Assembly: GCF_015910535.1 (NCBI RefSeq)
Contig: NZ_JACBJG010000009.1
Coordinates: forward strand, 124,001-188,000
Origin: Saccharomonospora sp. NB11
GTDB lineage: Bacteria > Actinomycetota > Actinomycetes > Mycobacteriales > Pseudonocardiaceae
Length of the DNA stretch: 64,000 nucleotides
Direction of reading: 5' to 3'
The notes beneath the pieces were generated by a model. The model was not told the origin of the DNA. It made no database searches and was given only the letters and a program-made list of their open reading frames with translations. Of the stretch, positions 17,217-25,873 are shown one piece after another. Within the stretch, counting starts at the first letter, position 1, and every line of letters starts with the position of its first letter. The translations under genes and the position numbers were made by a program.

Positions 17217-17233
17217 TAGGCAAGGCTAACCTA
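17216..17233 (-). promoter_or_regulatory. iron box (IdeR/DmdR-type operator)
   Basis: TTAGGCAAGGCTAACCTA matches 16 of 19 positions of the IdeR/DmdR consensus TTAGGTTAGGCTAACCTAA when extended by one base. On the minus strand TAGCCT within it is a good -10 box 6 bp before the SIP ATG. Iron-loaded IdeR/DmdR bound here would block the promoter. The site lies between the stop of the upstream ATL gene and the SIP start. Confidence 0.8.
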
Positions 17234-17521
17234 CAGGGGCCGCCAGCGAAACCTCCGCAGGTCGACGCGCTGTCCGTCGGCGAGCACGCCCTCGGCGCGC
17301 AGCCGGGCGAGTTGCTCTCGTGCCAGGTGCGGAGCCGGAGTCCCGTTCGCGCGGAGCACCCGGTGCCACGGAAGGTCGTGCCCGTCCTCGGCGAGCACCC
17401 GGCCCACCAGCCGCGGGGTCGAGGCTCCCGCCATGGCGGCCACGTCGCCGTAGGTGGTCACGGTGCCCTCCGGAACCGACGCGACGACGTCGCGGATCCG
17501 TTCGTGCAGTTCCTCGTTCAT
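17231..17521 (-). CDS. alkyltransferase-like protein (ATL), catalytic Cys replaced by Trp
   Basis: A 96-residue MGMT-family protein. The active-site motif reads PWHRV (Trp52) in place of PCHRV, so it cannot transfer the alkyl group and is an ATL. Such proteins bind O6-alkylguanine and channel it to nucleotide-excision repair. The DNA-binding HTH region VTTYGDVAAMAG and arginine finger in PRLVGRVL are retained. ATG 17521 is chosen; the upstream in-frame extension is only tandem repeat DNA (TRVRAPRTRVRAP). It lies 14 bp upstream of SIP and divergent from adnA, a conserved context (Rv3204-like). Confidence 0.88.
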   Translation of the reverse strand: MNEELHERIRDVVASVPEGTVTTYGDVAAMAGASTPRLVGRVLAEDGHDLPWHRVLRANGTPAPHLAREQLARLRAEGVLADGQRVDLRRFRWRPL

Positions 17522-17542
17522 GCCGTCCCCCGTACGGACACT

Positions 17543-17626
17543 GCGGACACGTGTGCGTGGCGCGCGGACACGAGTGCGTGGCGCGCGGACACGAGTGCGC
17601 AGGGCGCGGACACCCGGCCGGGCGCC
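17543..17626. repeat. 21-bp tandem repeat, intergenic copy 2
   Basis: Four consecutive 21-bp units start at 17543, 17564, 17585 and 17606. Each begins GCGGACAC; the first three continue GWGTGCG, and the fourth is degenerate after the first 8 bases. They fill the divergent gap between the ATL and adnA genes. The unit matches that at 12781. Confidence 0.75.
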
Positions 17627-17688
17627 ACACGCAACACTCGCCACCAGGCTGCGTCGTCACGTCGGGTCGGCATGATTCCATCAGGCAC

Positions 17689-20600
17689 GTGAACGGACTT
17701 CGAGCGCGACTCGTGCGGGCCCCCGCGCGGCCGTTCCCGCGACAGGAGTGGGACGACGGCGCCCGGTGGTTGCAGGAGGCGCCCCGCGGGTTCGTCCGGG
17801 TGCTCGGGGGCCCGGGTACGGGCAAGACCACGCTGCTCGCCGCCACGGTGGCCGCGCGCATCGCCGACGGCGCCGACCCGGAGAGCGTCCTGGTGCTCAC
17901 CGCCTCGCGACGGGCGGCCGACGCCCTGCGCGCCGACATCGCCCGCCGACTGGCCGCCGTCGACTCCGGTGAGCCCGGCGAGCTGCGGACCGTGCGGGAG
18001 CCGCTCGTGCGGACCGTGCACTCCTACGCCTTCGCGGTGCTCCGGGCACAGGCGGCACGGGACGGTCTCCCCGCGCCCCGGCTGTTGTCGGGGCCCGAGC
18101 AGGACGTCGTGGTGCGGGAACTGCTCGCCGGTGACCTCGCCCGGGGCGCCCCGGACTGGCCCGAGCCGCTGCGACCCGCGCTGGCCGTCCCCGGGTTCGC
18201 CGAGGAACTGCGCGACCTGCTCCTGCGTGCCGCCGAACGCGGCCTCGGGCCGGAGGACCTCGTGAAGCTCGGACGCAGGCAGGGTCGCCCCGAGTGGGTG
18301 GCGGCCGGTCGGTTCTGGAGCCAGTACGAGCAGGTCACGCTCTTGCAGGGCATCGGAGGCAATGCCGTGGGCGAGCCCGGTGCCCCCGCCCTCGACGCGG
18401 CGGAGTTGGTGTCGAGCGCGGTCGTCGAGCTGGAGGGTGACCCCGAGCTGCTCGACCGCGAACGCCGCCGGGTGCGCCACCTCTTCGTGGACGACGCGCA
18501 GCATCTGGACCCGTTGCAGTTCCGGCTCGTGCGGCTGCTGGGCGAGACGGCGGCCGAGTCGGTCGTCGCGGGGGACCCCGACCAGGCGGTGTTCTCGTTC
18601 CGGGGCGCCGATCCCGCGCTGCTCGCCGACGCCGACCCGGACGGCGACCGCACGGTCCTGTTGCTGCGGTCGCACCGGCTTTCCCCCGTGGTGCACGAGA
18701 CGGTCGCCCGCATTGCGGGGACGTTGCCGGGGACGGCGGCGCACCGGGCTTTCGGGTCGTTGCCGCCGGGGGAGTTCGACGGTGTGGTGCGCACGCGGCT
18801 GTTGCCGACGGAGGCGGCGGAGGCGGCGTGGGTGGCCGACCAGTTGCGCCGCGCCCACCTGCTGGACGGGGTGCCCTGGTCGGAGATGGCGGTGCTCATG
18901 CGGTCGGCGTCACAGTCGATGCCGCTGTTGCAACGCGCACTCGCCACGGCCGGGGTGCCGGTGGCCGCCGCGATCGAGGAGTTGCCGTTGGCGCGCCAGC
19001 CCGCGGTGCGGCCGTTGCTGACGCTGCTGCGGGTGGCGGCCGACCCCGACGCGCTGGACGTCGAGACGGCGGAGATGCTGCTGTCGTCGCCGTTGGGTGG
19101 CGCGGACCCGTTGGCGTTGCGGCGGCTCCGCCGTGGGCTGCGCAGGTTGGAGTTGGTGGCCGGGGGCGAGCGGTCCAGCGACGAGTTGCTCGTGGCGGCC
19201 TTGCGCGACGGCGACGTGCTCGCCGGGCTGGCCGACGCGGAGGCGGCGTCGGTGCGGCGGGTCGGCGCGTTGCTCGCCACGGCCACGGAGGCCATCGGCG
19301 AGGGCGTCGGTGTCGAGGACGTCCTGTGGCGGGTGTGGGAGCGCAGCGGGTTGCAGGAGCGGCTGCTCGCGCAGGCGAACCGGGGCGGGACGCTGGGAGC
19401 GCGGGCGGATCGCGACCTCGACGCCGTCGTGGCCCTGTTCGAGGCGGCGCGACGCTACGTCGAACGGCTCCCGAGGGCGAGCGCGGCCGGGTTCGCGGAG
19501 TACCTGTCCTCGCAACACATCGCGGGGGACAGCCTCGCGCCCGTGGCGGTGCGGGGCACGGGGGTCTCGTTGCTCACCGCGCACGCCGCCGTCGGTCGGG
19601 AGTGGACGGTCGTGGCCGTGACGGGACTGCAGGAGGGGAGCTGGCCCGACCTGCGGTTGCGGGGTTCGGTGCTCGGCGTGGAGCGGCTGGTCGACCTGCT
19701 GTCCGGAGTGGACGGTGACGCGATGTCGGCGGTGTCGGCCACCGCGCCGATCCTGGCGGAGGAACGTCGCCTGTTCTACGTGGCCGCCAGCCGGGCCCGG
19801 CGCGTGTTGCTCGCCAGCGCCGTGCAGAACGACGACGAGCAGCCGTCGCGGTTCCTCTCCGAGCTGACCGACGCCGGGGACGACGACCAGCACGCGGCAC
19901 AGAGCCCGCGCCTCGAACCACGCGAGCGGGGGCTCACGCTCGCCGAGCTCGTCGGGGAGTTGCGGGCCGCCGTCACGGACCCTGACACCGACCCGGCCCG
20001 CCGCAGACTCGCCGCCCGTCAGCTCGCGCGGCTGGCGAAGGCCGGAGTGCCCGGGGCTCACCCGTCCCAGTGGTACGGCATGGTGACGCCGTCGAGCGAC
20101 CGCCCGCTCCGGCCGTCCGGTGAGGCCGTCCGGGTCTCGCCGTCGGTCGTGGAGACCCTCGTGACGTGCCCGCTGCGGTGGCTGCTGGAGCGGCACGGCG
20201 GCAGCGACCCGGCGCCGTTGCCCGCGCTCACCGGCACCCTCGTGCACGACCTCGCGCAGAAGGCGGCCGAGGGCACCGAGGAGCGGATGTTGTGGAAGGA
20301 ACTCGACGCCGCCTGGGCCAAGGTGGACGCCGGAGCGCCGTGGTTCTCCCGCAAGGAACGCGTCCGGGTGGAGGGCATGGTCCGCAACTTCCTCGCGTGG
20401 TTGCAAACGAGCCGGGCCGAACTCACCCAGCACGCCGTGGAGCAGGACATGCGGGTGGAGCTGCCCGCCGCGGAGGGAGAGCCGACGGTCGCGTTGACGG
20501 GGCGGGTCGACCGGCTCGAACTCGACGCCGAGGGCAATCCCGTGGTCGTCGACCTGAAGACGAGCAAGACCGCGGTCAGCCCCGACGCCGCCGCCGAACA

Positions 20601-20904
20601 CCCGCAGCTCGCGGTCTACCAACTCGCCGCGTTGCTGGGCGCGTTCGGCGAACAGGCGGGGAGCACCGGCGGGGCGAAACTCCTCTACGTCGGCAAGTCG
20701 CACACCAAGACGGGGGCCGTCGTGCGGGAACAGCCGCCGTTGGACGAGGAGAAGACGCGCCAGTGGTTGGGCACGGTGCGCAAGGCCGCCGCTGACAGCA
20801 CCGGCCCCGCCTACGAGGCACGGGAGAACGGCGACTGTTCGCGGTGTCCCGCGCGGTTCTCGTGTCCGTTGCGTCCCGAGGGCAGGCAGGTGACAGGGCC
20901 GTGA
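17689..20904 (+). CDS. adnA: AdnA helicase-nuclease subunit
   Basis: A 1071-residue UvrD-like superfamily-1 helicase with C-terminal RecB-type nuclease, half of the AdnAB double-strand-break resection machine. Walker A is GGPGTGKTT (about residues 40-48). The motif-II position reads VDDAQ (Asp268-Asp269) rather than DExQ, and later motifs are FRGADPA (III), LLTAHAAVGREW (V) and FYVAASRARR (VI). The nuclease motif VVDLKTSKT is intact. Cys residues in TCPLRWL and DCSRCPARFSC give a C…CxxCx5C pattern like Fe-S-containing AddB/Cas4 nucleases. Start GTG 17689. The stop overlaps adnB by 4 bp. Confidence 0.92.
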   Translation: MNGLRARLVRAPARPFPRQEWDDGARWLQEAPRGFVRVLGGPGTGKTTLLAATVAARIADGADPESVLVLTASRRAADALRADIARRLAAVDSGEPGELRTVREPLVRTVHSYAFAVLRAQAARDGLPAPRLLSGPEQDVVVRELLAGDLARGAPDWPEPLRPALAVPGFAEELRDLLLRAAERGLGPEDLVKLGRRQGRPEWVAAGRFWSQYEQVTLLQGIGGNAVGEPGAPALDAAELVSSAVVELEGDPELLDRERRRVRHLFVDDAQHLDPLQFRLVRLLGETAAESVVAGDPDQAVFSFRGADPALLADADPDGDRTVLLLRSHRLSPVVHETVARIAGTLPGTAAHRAFGSLPPGEFDGVVRTRLLPTEAAEAAWVADQLRRAHLLDGVPWSEMAVLMRSASQSMPLLQRALATAGVPVAAAIEELPLARQPAVRPLLTLLRVAADPDALDVETAEMLLSSPLGGADPLALRRLRRGLRRLELVAGGERSSDELLVAALRDGDVLAGLADAEAASVRRVGALLATATEAIGEGVGVEDVLWRVWERSGLQERLLAQANRGGTLGARADRDLDAVVALFEAARRYVERLPRASAAGFAEYLSSQHIAGDSLAPVAVRGTGVSLLTAHAAVGREWTVVAVTGLQEGSWPDLRLRGSVLGVERLVDLLSGVDGDAMSAVSATAPILAEERRLFYVAASRARRVLLASAVQNDDEQPSRFLSELTDAGDDDQHAAQSPRLEPRERGLTLAELVGELRAAVTDPDTDPARRRLAARQLARLAKAGVPGAHPSQWYGMVTPSSDRPLRPSGEAVRVSPSVVETLVTCPLRWLLERHGGSDPAPLPALTGTLVHDLAQKAAEGTEERMLWKELDAAWAKVDAGAPWFSRKERVRVEGMVRNFLAWLQTSRAELTQHAVEQDMRVELPAAEGEPTVALTGRVDRLELDAEGNPVVVDLKTSKTAVSPDAAAEHPQLAVYQLAALLGAFGEQAGSTGGAKLLYVGKSHTKTGAVVREQPPLDEEKTRQWLGTVRKAAADSTGPAYEARENGDCSRCPARFSCPLRPEGRQVTGP

Positions 20905-23900
20905 CCAGCGTCAGCGAGGAGGCCGGAGGACACCCGGCGTCCGGACGACCCGCGGTGTCCGGGCGGGTCGTGTCGCCCGCCGACATCGCCGAGGCACTCG
21001 GGCTGCCGTCCCCGACACCGGAGCAGGCCGCCGTCATCGCGGCCCCGCCGGAACCTGCGCTCGTGGTCGCGGGCGCGGGTGCGGGCAAGACCGAGACGAT
21101 GGCGGCGCGAGTGGTGTGGCTGGTGGCCAACGGCCTCGTGACCCCCGACCGCGTGTTGGGCCTGACGTTCACCCGCAAGGCGTCCCGGCAGCTCGCCGAG
21201 CGTGTCCGAGCGCGACTGCGGCGGTTGGCGGGGTCGGGCCTGCTCGACGACGTCGACCCGAGCGGGCGTCGCAGGCTCGCGGTGGCGTCGGGCGAGCCGA
21301 CCGTGCTGACCTACCACGCCTACGCGGGACGGCTGTTGGCCGAGCACGGGCTGCGGCTGCCGGTGCAGCCGGGTGCGCGCATCCTGTCGGAGACGGCGGC
21401 GTGGCAGCTCGCGCACCGGGTCGTCTCGTCGTGGGACGACGACCTCGACACCGACAAGGTGCCCACCACCGTCACCGAGCACGTGCTCGCGCTCGCGGGG
21501 GAGCTGGGGGAGCACCTGGTCACCGCGAAGCGACTCCGGGAGTACACGGAGTGGTTCTGCGAGCTGGTGGAGACGGCCCCGCGAGCGAAGGGCCAGCGCA
21601 CCAAGCCGCCGAACGAGCTGCTCGACGTCGTGGCGGCGCAGCGGTTCCGTACGCAACTGCTGCCGCTGGTGGAGGCGTACGAGCACCGCAAGCGGGCCGA
21701 GGGCGCGCTCGACTTCGCCGACCAGATGTCGCTCGCGGCGCGGCTGGCGCAGACGCAGCCGGACGTCGTCGCGGCCGAACGCGCCCGGTACGGCGCGGTG
21801 TTGCTCGACGAGTACCAGGACACCGGACACGCCCAGCGGGTGCTGTTGCGGGCGCTGTTCGGCGGTGGAGAGCCCATGCCGGTCACCGCGGTGGGCGACC
21901 CGGCGCAGGCGATCTACGGCTGGCGCGGCGCGAGCGCGGCGAACCTGCCTCGCTTCACCACCGACTTCCCCCGTCGTGACGGCGGGGTGGAGATGGGTGG
22001 GCTCGCTCCCGCGCGGGAGTACGGGATGCTCACGAGCTTCCGCAACCCGCCCGAGGTGCTGACGTTGGCCAACGCGGTGGCCGCACCGCTGCGGGCGAGC
22101 GGGCTCGGCGTGCGGGAGCTGCGGGCCAGGCCGGACGCGGGTCCCGCCGACGTGCGGGTGGCGCTGTTGCCCGACGTGGTCGCCGAACGCCGGTGGGTGG
22201 CGGAGCAGATCGCCACCCGCTGGTTCGCCGAGCGCGCGGAGACCGGGGTCGCGCCGACGGCGGCGGTGCTGGTGCGCAGGCGGGCCGACATGGCGCCGCT
22301 GGCCGCCGCGCTGCGGGAGCAGGGACTGCCGGTGGAGGTCGTCGGGCTCGGCGGGCTGCTGGACGAGCCGGAGGTCGCCGACCTGGTGGCCACGCTGCGG
22401 GTGCTGGCCGAGCCGCTGTCCGGGACGGCGGCGGCGCGGCTGTTGACGGGGGCCCGGTGGCGGCTCGGGGCGGCCGACCTCGCCGCGCTGTGGCGTCGGG
22501 CGGGTGAGTTGTCCGCCGAGTCCGGGGACGCGACGGCTGTGGCCGAACGCGCCGAGCAGGCCGGACTGGTGGATGCCCTCGACGACCCGGGCGAGCCGTC
22601 GCGCTACTCGCCCGAGGGCTACGCCCGCATTCGCAGGCTGAGCCAGGAACTCGGCGCGCTGCGGCGCCGGCTCGACCAGCCGTTGCCCGAGCTCGTGGCC
22701 GACGTGGAGCGCACTATGCTGCTGGGTGTGGAGGCGTTGGCGCGACCCGGCGCGGTGGGGCGCGCGCACCTCGACGCGTTCGCCGAGGTCGTGCACGACT
22801 ATGCCGAGAACTCGCCGACCGCCACGCTGCTGTCGTTCGTCGACTACCTCACCACGGCCGCCCGTGCCGAGGACGGGCTCGAACCCGGGGAGGTGGAGGT
22901 CGCTCCGGAGCGCGTGCAGGTGCTCACCGCCCACGCGGCGAAGGGCCTGGAATGGCGGATCGTGGCTGTGCCGCACCTGGTCGCGAAGGTCTTCCCCAAC
23001 GAGCGCAAGACGTCGTCGTGGCTGAGGACGGTCGCCGAGCTTCCCGCAGCGCTGCGAGGCGACGCCCAGGACCTGCCGACGCTGGACCTCCAGGGCGGTG
23101 AGGACCGCAAACAGGTCAAGGAGGCACTGGCCGACCACGATGAGCGGTTCAAGCAGCGGCACGCCGACGAGGAGCGCAGGCTGTGTTACGTGGCGCTGAC
23201 CCGCTCGGAACACTGTCTGCTCGTCTCCGGACACCGCTGGAGCGACGCCACGGCGACCAAGCCGAAGGCGCCGTCGGAGTTCCTGCTGGAGGTGCGCGAG
23301 CAGGTGGAGGCGCACCCCGAGGTGGGTGTGCTGGAGCAGTGGTCGGAGGACGTGGAGGCCAACCCGCTGTCGGATGCGTCGCGGGAGGCGCTGTGGCCGG
23401 TCGACCCGCTCGGCGCGCGTCGGACGGCGGTGGAGGACGGGGCCGCGCTCGTGCTCGACGCGCTGGCGGAGCTGGACGACGACTCGGACCTCGACGAGCC
23501 CGGCGACGACCCGGACGGCTGGGTGAGCGACACCGACGTGCTCCTGGCCGAGCGGGCACGGGCCCGTGAACCGGAGTCCGAGATCGAACTGCCCGGCGCG
23601 TTGTCGGTGAGCCAACTCGTCGACCTGGCGGGCCGCCCCGAGGAGCTGGCGCGCAAGCTGCGCCGACCGCTGCCGTTCCCGCCGAACGCCTACGCCCGTC
23701 GGGGCACGGAGTTCCACGGGTGGCTCGAACGCCGGTTCGCGGGCGACAAGCTGTTCGACCTGGACGACTTGCCGGGCGCGGCGGACCTCGACGACGCCGC
23801 GGACGCCGACGAGCCCGCCGACCCGATCGGGTTGGAGGCGCTCAAGGAGGCCTTCGAACGCAGCGAGTGGGCCCGTCGCACGCCGCACGACGTGGAGGTG

Positions 23901-24224
23901 CCGTTCTCCACCGACGTGGACGGCATCACCGTGCGAGGCCGGATGGACGCGGTGTTCGCCGACGAGGACGGCGGGTGGACCGTGGTCGACTGGAAGACCG
24001 GCGCGCTGCCGGACGCCGACCGGATGCCCGCGTTGTCGGTGCAGCTCGCCGCGTACCGGCTCGCGTGGGCCGCTCTCAGCGGGACACCGCTGGACCGGGT
24101 GAGGGCGGCGTTCCACTACGTCCGTCCCAACCGTACTGTGCGCCCCGTGGACCTGGTGGACGCCGACGGACTGCGGGCGCTGCTGCGGACGGTGCCGATC
24201 CGGGAGACGGGTGAGGAGCGATGA
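20901..24224 (+). CDS. adnB: AdnB helicase-nuclease subunit
   Basis: An 1107-residue partner of AdnA. All SF1A motifs are intact: Walker A GAGAGKT (58-64), LTFTRKAS (Ia), DEYQDT (II), GDPAQAIYGWRGAS (III), TAHAAKGLEW (V) and CYVALTRSEHCL (VI). The C-terminal RecB nuclease has GTEFHGWLE and VVDWKTG. In mycobacteria AdnB is the lead 3'-5' motor of the complex. GTG 20901 overlaps the adnA TGA (GTGA), consistent with coupled synthesis of a 1:1 heterodimer. Confidence 0.93.
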   Translation: MTSVSEEAGGHPASGRPAVSGRVVSPADIAEALGLPSPTPEQAAVIAAPPEPALVVAGAGAGKTETMAARVVWLVANGLVTPDRVLGLTFTRKASRQLAERVRARLRRLAGSGLLDDVDPSGRRRLAVASGEPTVLTYHAYAGRLLAEHGLRLPVQPGARILSETAAWQLAHRVVSSWDDDLDTDKVPTTVTEHVLALAGELGEHLVTAKRLREYTEWFCELVETAPRAKGQRTKPPNELLDVVAAQRFRTQLLPLVEAYEHRKRAEGALDFADQMSLAARLAQTQPDVVAAERARYGAVLLDEYQDTGHAQRVLLRALFGGGEPMPVTAVGDPAQAIYGWRGASAANLPRFTTDFPRRDGGVEMGGLAPAREYGMLTSFRNPPEVLTLANAVAAPLRASGLGVRELRARPDAGPADVRVALLPDVVAERRWVAEQIATRWFAERAETGVAPTAAVLVRRRADMAPLAAALREQGLPVEVVGLGGLLDEPEVADLVATLRVLAEPLSGTAAARLLTGARWRLGAADLAALWRRAGELSAESGDATAVAERAEQAGLVDALDDPGEPSRYSPEGYARIRRLSQELGALRRRLDQPLPELVADVERTMLLGVEALARPGAVGRAHLDAFAEVVHDYAENSPTATLLSFVDYLTTAARAEDGLEPGEVEVAPERVQVLTAHAAKGLEWRIVAVPHLVAKVFPNERKTSSWLRTVAELPAALRGDAQDLPTLDLQGGEDRKQVKEALADHDERFKQRHADEERRLCYVALTRSEHCLLVSGHRWSDATATKPKAPSEFLLEVREQVEAHPEVGVLEQWSEDVEANPLSDASREALWPVDPLGARRTAVEDGAALVLDALAELDDDSDLDEPGDDPDGWVSDTDVLLAERARAREPESEIELPGALSVSQLVDLAGRPEELARKLRRPLPFPPNAYARRGTEFHGWLERRFAGDKLFDLDDLPGAADLDDAADADEPADPIGLEALKEAFERSEWARRTPHDVEVPFSTDVDGITVRGRMDAVFADEDGGWTVVDWKTGALPDADRMPALSVQLAAYRLAWAALSGTPLDRVRAAFHYVRPNRTVRPVDLVDADGLRALLRTVPIRETGEER

Positions 24225-24243
24225 CCGGGAGCGCTCGACGGCC

Positions 24244-25329
24244 ATGGTGAGACCGTTCAAGTTCACCCTCCGCGAGGAGAAGCTGTCCGACCGCCCGAGC
24301 TACGCGCTGGTGGGTGTGGTCAACATGCCCGCCCACGCCATTTCCCCGGCCAGGGCGATCGGCCGCCGCGTGTTGCTCGCCTTGGTGGCCCTGACCGCCG
24401 TGGTGTTCGTCGTCTACCTCGAACGCGACGGGTACCGGGACGTCGACGGGGACCCGCTGTCGTTGCTGGACTGCTTCTACTACGCCAGCGTGTCGCTGTC
24501 GACGACGGGCTACGGTGACATCACGCCCGTGTCCGAGACGGCTCGGCTCGTGAACGTCGTGGTGATCACACCGCTGCGCGTGTTGTTCCTGATCGTCCTG
24601 ATCGGAACGACCCTGGAGGTGCTCACCGAGCGGTCGCGGCAGGCATTCCGGATTCAGAAGTGGAGGCGCAGGGTGCGCGACCACGTCGTGGTCATCGGGT
24701 TCGGCACGAAGGGCCGGTCGGCGGTCAACGCGCTGCTGGGTGAGGAGGACAGCGATCCCGGTCAGGTCGTCGTGGTGGACAGCGATCGCGCCGCGCTCGA
24801 CGCCGCGAGCGCGCGGGGCCTGATCACCGTGCACGGGTCGGCCACCCGGTCGGACGTGTTGCGGGTCGCCGGGGTGCAGCGGGCGAGGGCGGTGATCGTC
24901 GCGCCGAACCGGGACGACACGGCCGTACTGGTGACGCTGAGCGCGCGGGAGATCAACCCGCAGGCGCGCATCCTGGTGTCGGTGCGGGAGGCACAGAACG
25001 TCCACCTGCTCAAGCAGTCGGGGGCCGACCAGGTGGTGGTGTCGAGCGAGACGGCCGGACGGCTGCTCGGCATCGCCACACGCACTCCGCGCGTGGTCGA
25101 CATGGTCGAGGACCTCCTCACTCCCGAGGCGGGCCTCGCGATCGCCGAGCGGGCCGTGGAACCGTCGGAGGAGGGCGGCTCGCCCCGGCACCTGCCGGAC
25201 ATCGTGCTCGGTCTCGTGCGCGACGGGAAGCTCTACCGGGTGGACGCGCCCGAGGCGGACGCGTTGGAGCCCGGTGACCGGCTGTTGTACGTGCGCAAGG
25301 TGTCGGCGGGGGACGAATCGGTCACCTGA
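24244..25329 (+). CDS. RCK-type potassium channel
   Basis: A 361-residue two-transmembrane potassium channel. TM1 is VLLALVALTAVVFVVYL, followed by a pore helix and the selectivity filter TTGYGD (87-92), TM2 (VLFLIVLIGTTLEVL), and a cytosolic RCK/TrkA-N domain with the Rossmann loop VVVIGFGTKGRS (148-159) and a TrkA-C-like tail. Gating by NAD(H), nucleotides or ions is the family expectation. ATG 24244 chosen; an in-frame GTG at 24211 would overlap adnB. The gene follows adnB closely, as in mycobacteria (Rv3200c-like). Confidence 0.9.
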   Translation: MVRPFKFTLREEKLSDRPSYALVGVVNMPAHAISPARAIGRRVLLALVALTAVVFVVYLERDGYRDVDGDPLSLLDCFYYASVSLSTTGYGDITPVSETARLVNVVVITPLRVLFLIVLIGTTLEVLTERSRQAFRIQKWRRRVRDHVVVIGFGTKGRSAVNALLGEEDSDPGQVVVVDSDRAALDAASARGLITVHGSATRSDVLRVAGVQRARAVIVAPNRDDTAVLVTLSAREINPQARILVSVREAQNVHLLKQSGADQVVVSSETAGRLLGIATRTPRVVDMVEDLLTPEAGLAIAERAVEPSEEGGSPRHLPDIVLGLVRDGKLYRVDAPEADALEPGDRLLYVRKVSAGDESVT

Positions 25330-25377
25330 TCCGACCGCGTGGTGGGCAGGGGAAGTCGGTTCTGGGACCATTGAGCC

Positions 25378-25854
25378 GTGCCGGAGCCAGCGAATCCAGA
25401 CAGACGGCGGAGCGCTCAACTGACCCCCCAGGCCCTCGCGGTGGCCGTGGTGACCGGGATCCTGCTACTCCTCGGCGCGTGGTGGATGGGGCCCTCGCTG
25501 TTCGGTCCGGCGTCGGCCGCGTCGGAACGGCAGGTCGTCGACGCGACGGTGGTCGAACCCGTGGACTGTACGGCGGCGGACACCGAGGAGACCGTGCGTT
25601 TCCGGCTGCAGGGCAAGATCTACAAAGGCCTGCTCAGCGGGTGCGGGCACGACCAGGACGAGAAGCTGAGCATCGCGTTGGCCGAGGACCCCTCGAAGGT
25701 GGACGGCCCCGTGGAGGTGGCGTTGGCGGCCACGGAGCCCGGAGTGCGCGACCTGCGCAGGCCCGTCGGTCTCGGGCTGCTGACCCTCGGCTGCGCGGGC
25801 GGCGGAACCTATGCGTTCCTCCTGGCACGGGGGCCACGCTCCGGGCTCGCGTGA
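25378..25854 (+). CDS. two-transmembrane protein of unknown function
   Basis: A 158-residue protein with a basic N-terminus, one transmembrane helix at about 18-36 (AVAVVTGILLLLGAWWM), an extracytoplasmic loop with two Cys (VDCTAADTEETVRF and SGCGHDQDE), and a second helix near the C-terminus (GLGLLTLGCAGGGTYAFLL). The loop could carry one disulfide. I do not recognise the family. The GTG start follows AAGTCGG weakly. It lies 48 bp after the channel gene and may share its message. Confidence 0.65.
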   Translation: MPEPANPDRRRSAQLTPQALAVAVVTGILLLLGAWWMGPSLFGPASAASERQVVDATVVEPVDCTAADTEETVRFRLQGKIYKGLLSGCGHDQDEKLSIALAEDPSKVDGPVEVALAATEPGVRDLRRPVGLGLLTLGCAGGGTYAFLLARGPRSGLA

Positions 25855-25873
25855 ACCACGTCGCCCGGAGCCG

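Noticed and set aside
17543-17626. CRISPR array
   Set aside because: Units are contiguous 21-bp tandem copies without unique spacers, and there are no cas genes.
17522-17644. N-terminal extension of the ATL protein
   Set aside because: It is only translated 21-bp tandem repeat (TRVRAPR units); the MGMT fold starts at ATG 17521.
20811-24266. 1151-residue open frame on the minus strand across adnB
   Set aside because: It mirrors AdnB, which has all helicase and nuclease motifs. The reverse frame is Arg/His/Gln-rich, low-complexity and lacks any family signature; long antisense frames are expected at this GC.
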